The notes under the pieces were generated by a model that had not been told where the DNA came from, did not search any database, and saw only the letters and a list, made by a program, of their open reading frames with translations. Below are positions 38,561-40,737 of a DNA stretch of 40,737 nucleotides, one piece after another. Source of the DNA: GWA1-54-12 sp964489845. Lineage in GTDB: Bacteria; Patescibacteriota; Minisyncoccia; UBA6257; GWB1-50-10. The DNA is taken from NCBI GenBank assembly GCA_964489845.1, contig CAZAZV010000006.1, forward strand, positions 1 to 40,737, written 5' to 3'. Numbering within the stretch: the stretch's first letter is position 1; every line of letters starts with the position of its first letter. The position numbers were made by a program, and so were the translations under genes.

Positions 38561-39646
38561 TCAAGCGGAAGCTAGGGTTAGCGTAATCCGTTCATCATCC
38601 GGCTTGACACTCTTTACGACGAACGCGTACTCCTCGCCTTTCGCGAGGTGCTTTTTCATCTCCTCAACGCCTCCGAAATCGGTCACGTGGACGTGCCCTT
38701 GGTAGACATCGTCGAGCTGGATGACCGCGCCGAACGGCGTCAATTCGAATACCCTGCCTTTAACGTTATCGCCTTCGGCATACCGCTCTGTCACATGTTT
38801 CCAGGGATTTTCCTGGAGCGCCTTGAGCGAGAGGGAGATTCTACCGTTGCGGATGTCGATAATTTTCGTTTTCAGCGCATCGCCGACGCTCATGAGTCCT
38901 TTGGGATTTGCGACCGGTGTGTACGAGAGCTCCGATACGTGTATCATGCCCTCAACCTCCGGATTATCGGCGAATTTGACGAACGCGCCGAAATCGGCGA
39001 TGCCCGATACGACGCCGTCAATGATTTGCCCGACCGTATAGTTCTTGATGAGTTCCTGGGAATTCACCTCCTGCGCCGCCCGCTCGGAAAGAATCAATTT
39101 GTCGCTCCGCGGATTGCAATCGATGATTTTCACGGTGAGCTCTATGCCAATGAGTTCGTTCAGCTTGTCCTGAATCTTGGTTTTGTCGTTGTCCGGAACA
39201 TCCGGGTAGTGTTCGGGCGAGAGTTGTGACGCAGGCAGGAACGCCTTGATACCGTTAATTTCAACGAGCAACCCTCCCTTGTTCGCGGAGAGCGGCTTCA
39301 CGGTGAGGGTTTCTTCCTTGCCGTACAGTTCTTCCACCTGGCTCCACGCTTCATCGCGCTGCGCCGCCGCGAGCGAGAGTTCGACAAACCCGTCGTCGTT
39401 GTCGACTTCCACGACTTTCGCCTGGATTTCGTCTCCCAGCTTCAGGTTATGGACCAGTTCCCGCGCGTGCGAAAGTTCTCCGCGGTACACGATGCCGGTG
39501 CCGAATTTGCCCAAATTAACGACGATTTCGCGGGGATTCTTGTCGATGATGGTACCCTTCACCAAATCGCCTGATTTGACGAATGCAAACATGTCGCCGT
39601 TGTTTTTTACGAAGTTCGCAAACGCGCTCTGTTTCACTCGTGCCAT
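38561..39646 (-). CDS. rpsA: Ribosomal protein S1 homologue (four S1 domains)
   Basis: 361 residues from the ATG at 39646; an in-frame start 39 bp upstream would precede the promoter -10. Four S1 domains are seen, beginning near GDLVKGTIIDKNPREIVVNL, EETLTVKPLSANKGGLLVEI, GQIIDGVVSGIADFGAFVKF and GDNVKGRVFELTPFGAVIQL. E. coli S1 has six. S1 helps structured or SD-poor mRNAs onto the 30S subunit, which is relevant as many genes here lack a Shine-Dalgarno. Confidence 0.95.
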   Translation of the reverse strand: MARVKQSAFANFVKNNGDMFAFVKSGDLVKGTIIDKNPREIVVNLGKFGTGIVYRGELSHARELVHNLKLGDEIQAKVVEVDNDDGFVELSLAAAQRDEAWSQVEELYGKEETLTVKPLSANKGGLLVEINGIKAFLPASQLSPEHYPDVPDNDKTKIQDKLNELIGIELTVKIIDCNPRSDKLILSERAAQEVNSQELIKNYTVGQIIDGVVSGIADFGAFVKFADNPEVEGMIHVSELSYTPVANPKGLMSVGDALKTKIIDIRNGRISLSLKALQENPWKHVTERYAEGDNVKGRVFELTPFGAVIQLDDVYQGHVHVTDFGGVEEMKKHLAKGEEYAFVVKSVKPDDERITLTLASA

Positions 39647-39655
39647 AGAGGTTAA

Positions 39656-39685
39656 AGCATACCAAAAGAATGCGCTTGATGTCAA
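39656..39685 (-). promoter_or_regulatory. rpsA promoter
   Basis: Minus strand: TTGACA (39680-39685), 18-bp spacer, TATGCT (39656-39661). The start would fall about two bases before the ATG at 39646, again a nearly leaderless message. Confidence 0.65.
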
Positions 39686-39710
39686 AGTGCGAAGCCGAGA
39701 ATTCCGCGCG

Positions 39711-40055
39711 TTACCGCGGGGTTGGACCCGGAGCAGGTGGAGGGGTGGGGGGAGTTGGGGCGCTCGAACCCGTTGGGCACGGAGCGATGCCGGTGATGCA
39801 GGAAGGATGATAATTTACGAAACTGCCTTGTTCATCCGCGGAGATTCCGACGAAAAGGTCGTTACTGCACGTACTCGTCACCTCTTCGTAGGCAGGGAAG
39901 ATCGGCGGGCAGACAACGCCTCGGTTGGGGCAACTGGGATACCCCATTTTCTCGGAATAGTTGGTGAAGTAATAGCACTGCGTGCTTCCCGCATAGATTC
40001 TGGTCGAGTTCTGACTGGTGCGCGGTACTGATGCTTGGCCCGACGCGGAGGTGTG
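39711..40055 (-). pseudogene. Orphan Cys-rich C-terminal module without a start
   Basis: An open minus-strand frame of about 114 codons from the stop at 40056-40058 to a stop near 39711. It contains no ATG, GTG or TTG until MGYPSCPN at 39947. The translation looks protein-like: QCYYFTNYSEKMGYPSC, VVCPPIFPAYEEV, VNYHPSCITGIAPC, then a Pro/Thr tail. Five to six cysteines suggest an extracellular disulfide-bonded module. It lies downstream of an adhesin gene on the same strand but in a different frame. It is probably a displaced or degraded 3' segment of a surface protein. Confidence 0.45.
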
Positions 40056-40234
40056 TCAAGAAACTGCCTCTGGCACCTGCCGATTAGTTCTACCAGTCGG
40101 TATGTTGAAATACCCGATTGCCTTATGTCCCGCTCCGTACCTCGTATGCCATCTAACAATCCAATTTACCTATAGCGTAGAGGTAAAAGAAGGATTCGGC
40201 GCATGGGGATGATAGGTCCCATTTAGTGATCTAG
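40056..40234. other. Gap between adhesin gene and orphan module
   Basis: No gene could be supported. Short frames from ATGs on the minus strand stop within about a dozen codons. A TTGACA on the minus strand near 40056 lacks a clear -10 partner. No terminator hairpin follows the adhesin stop. Confidence 0.5.
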
Positions 40235-40737
40235 CTAATCAAGCCGTACCCACGCGGATTTATCTCCCCCGCTCTGATATTCTCTACAGCCATAGAAGTG
40301 ACCATATGGGGCCCCTATACCATTTGTTATGGTCGCATAAATTATTACCCCGAAATCACCACAAGATGTGCTGCTAAGATCACTCGGAGTATCGGTACTC
40401 TTAATCGTCAAAGTGCCAGCAGTCACCCAAGTCGCAGAAACATTCCCATTTGAATTTATTATCGTGCTCCCGCCAACCTGAAACCCGCCATCAGCCCGCA
40501 TGACGCCTCCAGTATACACCGCCTTGTTGTTGTAGGCCCTGATCCAGGTACCGTCCTGCATAAACCAGCCCCCGCCGTATGTGTCGCTGTACCATCCGGT
40601 ATTACCGGTTGTCCGCAACCAGGCGCCCTGGGCTCGGATGTCACCGACCACATCTAGCTTGTATCCTGGGCTTGCCGTCCCAATACCAACATTGCCGTTG
40701 CTGCGTATAACGAGCGCGGGGCCGCTCGTCAGGTTGC
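40235..40737 (-). CDS. Tail-fibre/adhesin-like protein, C-terminal part (runs off window)
   Basis: About 167 codons are visible; the 5' part is beyond the window. An internal GTG at 40651 could be mistaken for a start, but the frame stays open upstream and reads SNGNVGIGTASPGYKLDV, a hallmark repeat of phage tail-fibre and adhesin shafts. Then come NTGWYSDTYGGGWFMQDGTW, similar to the tip region of fibre or PilV-like proteins, a second NSNGNVSATWV and a C-terminal GHFYGCREYQSGGDKSAWVR. It probably trimerises and binds a surface ligand. A prophage tail fibre or a cell-surface adhesin are both possible. Confidence 0.8.
   Translation of the reverse strand, partial: NLTSGPALVIRSNGNVGIGTASPGYKLDVVGDIRAQGAWLRTTGNTGWYSDTYGGGWFMQDGTWIRAYNNKAVYTGGVMRADGGFQVGGSTIINSNGNVSATWVTAGTLTIKSTDTPSDLSSTSCGDFGVIIYATITNGIGAPYGHFYGCREYQSGGDKSAWVRLD

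Noticed and set aside
40018..40212. A short plus-strand frame in the gap after the adhesin gene
   Set aside because: No ribosome site, no recognisable protein, and it runs opposite the startless Cys-rich module.
1..40737. CRISPR arrays, rRNA genes or riboswitches
   Set aside because: No regularly spaced direct repeats, rRNA sequence or recognisable riboswitch core was seen on either strand.

Overview
The window looks like chromosome from a Candidate Phyla Radiation (Patescibacteria, probably parcubacterial) bacterium. The evidence is indirect: genes are packed with ATGA-type overlaps and very short gaps; housekeeping proteins are short (a ValRS without its C-terminal arm, a 74-residue S15, NusA without extra C-terminal domains); and the membrane-anchored cell-surface proteins are of kinds common in that group. 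Most of the DNA is GC-rich, but 60-1700, 2064-3250 and 28184-29160 are clearly A/T-rich and read as acquired DNA. No lineage assignment could be tested here.

Layout. 1-1762: a small A/T-rich cassette (XRE regulator, HNH nuclease with homing-type repeats, HhH-GPD-like protein) enclosed by a perfect 55-bp inverted repeat. 1763-2063: hairpin-rich non-coding DNA. 2064-3182: Fic protein with its own palindromic promoter/operator. 3271-16185: a long minus-strand block: pnp, two membrane proteins, recO, a DUF11-like surface protein, glyQS, an M16 peptidase, an AI-2E family transporter, tatD, then leuS. 16227-17441: plus-strand rpsO, NYN-domain protein and HIT protein, starting back to back with pnp. 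17486-19916: a minus-strand nucleotide operon (divergent ThyA, HxGH nucleotidylyltransferase, deaminase). 20040-22853: hsp20 (+), tsaD (-), dksA-like and xer (+). 22850-28110: minus-strand M23 peptidase, PrsW, valS, ppa, nusA. 28184-29160: a REP-associated tyrosine transposase (RAYT) with its own repeats. 29163-38540: plus-strand PduO-type adenosyltransferase, ftsK, rodZ-like, recA, secG, a family 5 solute-binding protein, tRNA-Leu(CAG), RNase J, trpS. 38561-39646: rpsA (-). 39711-end: an orphan Cys-rich module and the 3' part of a tail-fibre/adhesin-like gene running off the window (-).

Two themes stand out. First, short palindromic elements have entered genes without breaking the reading frame: two in tatD, one in recO and an A/T-rich heptad tract in tsaD. 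A second copy of the recO element family lies between dksA and xer, and a RAYT, the type of enzyme that mobilises REP palindromes, is in the same window. Second, several promoters place the predicted transcription start on or next to the start codon: rpsO, hsp20, dksA, tsaD and trpS look leaderless. The tsaD/dksA pair shares essentially one -10 box inside an 18-bp gap, and rpsO and pnp use interlocked divergent promoters. By contrast the thyA operon and valS carry clear Shine-Dalgarno sequences, so both initiation modes appear to coexist.
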